This document shows positions 5,741-6,551 of a stretch of DNA of 6,551 bases, in pieces (position 1 is the first letter of the stretch; every line of letters starts with the position of its first letter). The DNA is from Desulfotomaculum sp. (GTDB lineage: Bacteria; Bacillota; Desulfotomaculia; Desulfotomaculales; Ammonificaceae), in contig DTYU01000186.1 of assembly GCA_012961725.1 (NCBI GenBank), positions 1 to 6,551 of the forward strand. Direction: 5' to 3'. The position numbers were made by a program, and so were the translations under genes. Below the pieces are notes generated by a model, which did not search any database, was not told where the DNA came from, and was given only the letters and a program-made list of their open reading frames with translations.

Positions 5741-5749
5741 AAGCGAACG

Positions 5750-6361
5750 ATGACCATTAACAACGCAACTCAAGAAGCACATCTGTCGAAGCTGGCAGTG
5801 GAGGTGGCCCAGCTTTGGCCACCGCAGGGCCAGTGGACGGAGGCGGACTATTTCGCCCTGCCGGACACCAACCGCCTCCTCGAGCTGTCGAAAGGAGAGC
5901 TGATCATGCCGCCCCATCCCACGGAGACGCATCAGCGCATTGTTGGGATGTTGTATCGACTGATCCACTCTTTCGTTGAGGAGCACGATCTGGGTACCGT
6001 GCGCTTCGCCCCGCTGCCGGTGCGACTATGGCCGGGCAAGATCAGGGAGCCGGACATCCTGTTTGTATCTAAGAAGCACGCCGACCGCATCGGCGAACAG
6101 GCTTACGGGCCACCGGACCTGGTGGTCGAGGTAACTTCGCCGGGCACCTGGCGCACCGACCGCCTGGAGAAGCCCGTGGAGTATGCGCAGGCCGGCGTGA
6201 GTGAGTACTGGATCGTAGACCCAGACACGCGGACGATGGAAGTCTTCGTGCTCCGGCAGGGGGCCTACGTGCTGCTGGGCAAGTGGGGTGTGGCAGAAAA
6301 GGCGCGTTCGGAGCTGCTGGAGGAATTTGAAGTGGCAGTGAAAGAGGTCTTCACGACCTGA
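5750..6361 (+). CDS. Uma2 family (DUF820) putative restriction-like endonuclease
   Basis: A 203-residue protein of the Uma2 family, predicted PD-(D/E)XK nuclease fold. After an N-terminal helix comes WTEADYFALP (29-38), then RLLELSKGELIMPP (42-55), the usual first conserved segment. REPDILFVSKKHADR (99-113) carries Asp102, and PPDLVVEVTSPGT (121-133) carries Glu127 with Ser130. Lys141, Tyr145 and GVSEYWIVDPDTRTMEVF (149-166) complete the pattern. Asp102, Glu127 and Lys141 are the likely metal and catalytic residues by family analogy. The biological role of these proteins is largely unknown; they occur in many copies in Cyanobacteria, Chloroflexi and some thermophilic Firmicutes. It has its own promoter candidate and strong ribosome site, so it is probably a separate unit that settled beside the polysaccharide genes rather than part of that pathway. 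Confidence 0.93.
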   Translation: MTINNATQEAHLSKLAVEVAQLWPPQGQWTEADYFALPDTNRLLELSKGELIMPPHPTETHQRIVGMLYRLIHSFVEEHDLGTVRFAPLPVRLWPGKIREPDILFVSKKHADRIGEQAYGPPDLVVEVTSPGTWRTDRLEKPVEYAQAGVSEYWIVDPDTRTMEVFVLRQGAYVLLGKWGVAEKARSELLEEFEVAVKEVFTT

Positions 6362-6430
6362 GACGCAAATCCTGCGGCTGCAAATTGGCCTTGCCGGCAT
6401 CTTTGCCCGCGAACACGCAAAAGCTTTTCG

Positions 6431-6448
6431 TGGCCGCCCGCGCGGCCA
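6431..6448. terminator. GC-rich hairpin between convergent genes, possible terminator
   Basis: TGGCCGC (6431-6437) and GCGGCCA (6442-6448) form a perfect 7-bp stem over a CCGC loop, between the stop of the Uma2 gene and the stop of the minus-strand gene. Read on the minus strand it is followed after a short gap by AAAAGCTTTT (6419-6428), whose T-run comes about ten bases after the stem, later than in a classic terminator. On the plus strand no T-run follows. It is a weak candidate for ending the minus-strand transcript. The rest of 6362-6452 shows nothing else. Confidence 0.35.
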
Positions 6449-6452
6449 TCGG

Positions 6453-6551
6453 TCAGTCAGCATCTGAGGCTTCGTGGAGTACGCCATACCTGGCCTCGTA
6501 CTCGCGCAGACGGGTTTCGAGAGCGTGCAAGTCCTGGAGGATCTCATTAAG
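6453..6551 (-). CDS. C-terminal end of a small helical protein (5' end outside window)
   Basis: On the minus strand an open frame enters from the right edge and ends at a TGA whose complement is TCA at 6453-6455. Its 32 visible residues begin LNEILQDLHALETRLREYEA and end RYGVLHEASDAD. The heptad-like spacing of Leu and Ile with many charged residues indicates an amphipathic helix or coiled coil. The pattern LEtRLREYEARYGV resembles the N-terminal helix of small bacterial proteins that usually continue after the YGV/YGM motif with an FY-containing segment; here the frame stops eight residues later. That suggests either a short variant or a 3' truncation. It converges on the Uma2 gene. Function unknown; an antitoxin-like role is only a guess from size and composition. 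Confidence 0.5.
   Translation of the reverse strand, partial: LNEILQDLHALETRLREYEARYGVLHEASDAD

Noticed and set aside
6026..6547. Minus-strand open frame of 173 codons
   Set aside because: Mostly antisense to the Uma2 gene; the region beyond 6453 is better explained by the neighbouring minus-strand frame with the helical protein pattern.

Overview
The window is a high-GC bacterial segment whose genes almost all read on the plus strand. It looks like part of a surface-polysaccharide locus: sugar-nucleotide synthesis genes and an export permease lie behind a NusG-type elongation factor. Strong AAGGAGG-like ribosome sites, frequent TTG and GTG starts and the gene mix suggest a thermophilic or anaerobic Firmicute (Moorella, Ammonifex or Desulfotomaculum-like). 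This is an inference from style; nothing in the window fixes the taxon.

Layout. Positions 1-332 hold the 3' end of an unrecognised gene with a helical segment followed by an alpha/beta segment. Positions 333-501 are non-coding: an orphan Shine-Dalgarno sequence and two diverged copies of a roughly 44-bp repeat, each with a short hairpin and AACGTTG-like runs. A NusG/RfaH/LoaP-type gene follows (502-1020, TTG start). A 191-bp gap (1021-1211) can form at least two good RNA hairpins without U-tracts, a candidate leader for the factor or for the next gene. Then come a one-Asp retropepsin-like protease gene (1212-1565) overlapping by ATGA a UDP-uronate/hexose epimerase gene (1562-2602), a 131-bp gap, gmd (2734-3825), fcl (3854-4804) and an ABC-2 polysaccharide-export permease gene (4806-5636).

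The operon-like run ends there. A Uma2-family nuclease gene (5750-6361) has its own extended -10 promoter candidate and a consensus ribosome site. On the opposite strand, running off the right edge, is the C-terminal end of a small helical protein (6453-6551). A GC-rich hairpin lies between these convergent genes.

How the genes may work together. Gmd and Fcl convert GDP-mannose to GDP-L-fucose, and the epimerase probably supplies a UDP-linked uronic acid or hexose. The permease would carry a finished or lipid-linked polymer across the membrane. The NusG paralog at the head of the run would keep RNA polymerase processive through a long operon, as RfaH, UpxY and LoaP do elsewhere. No glycosyltransferase and no ATP-binding partner for the permease is visible here. 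The least explained parts are the repeat/hairpin leader, the structured gap after the NusG-like gene and the protease coupled to the epimerase.
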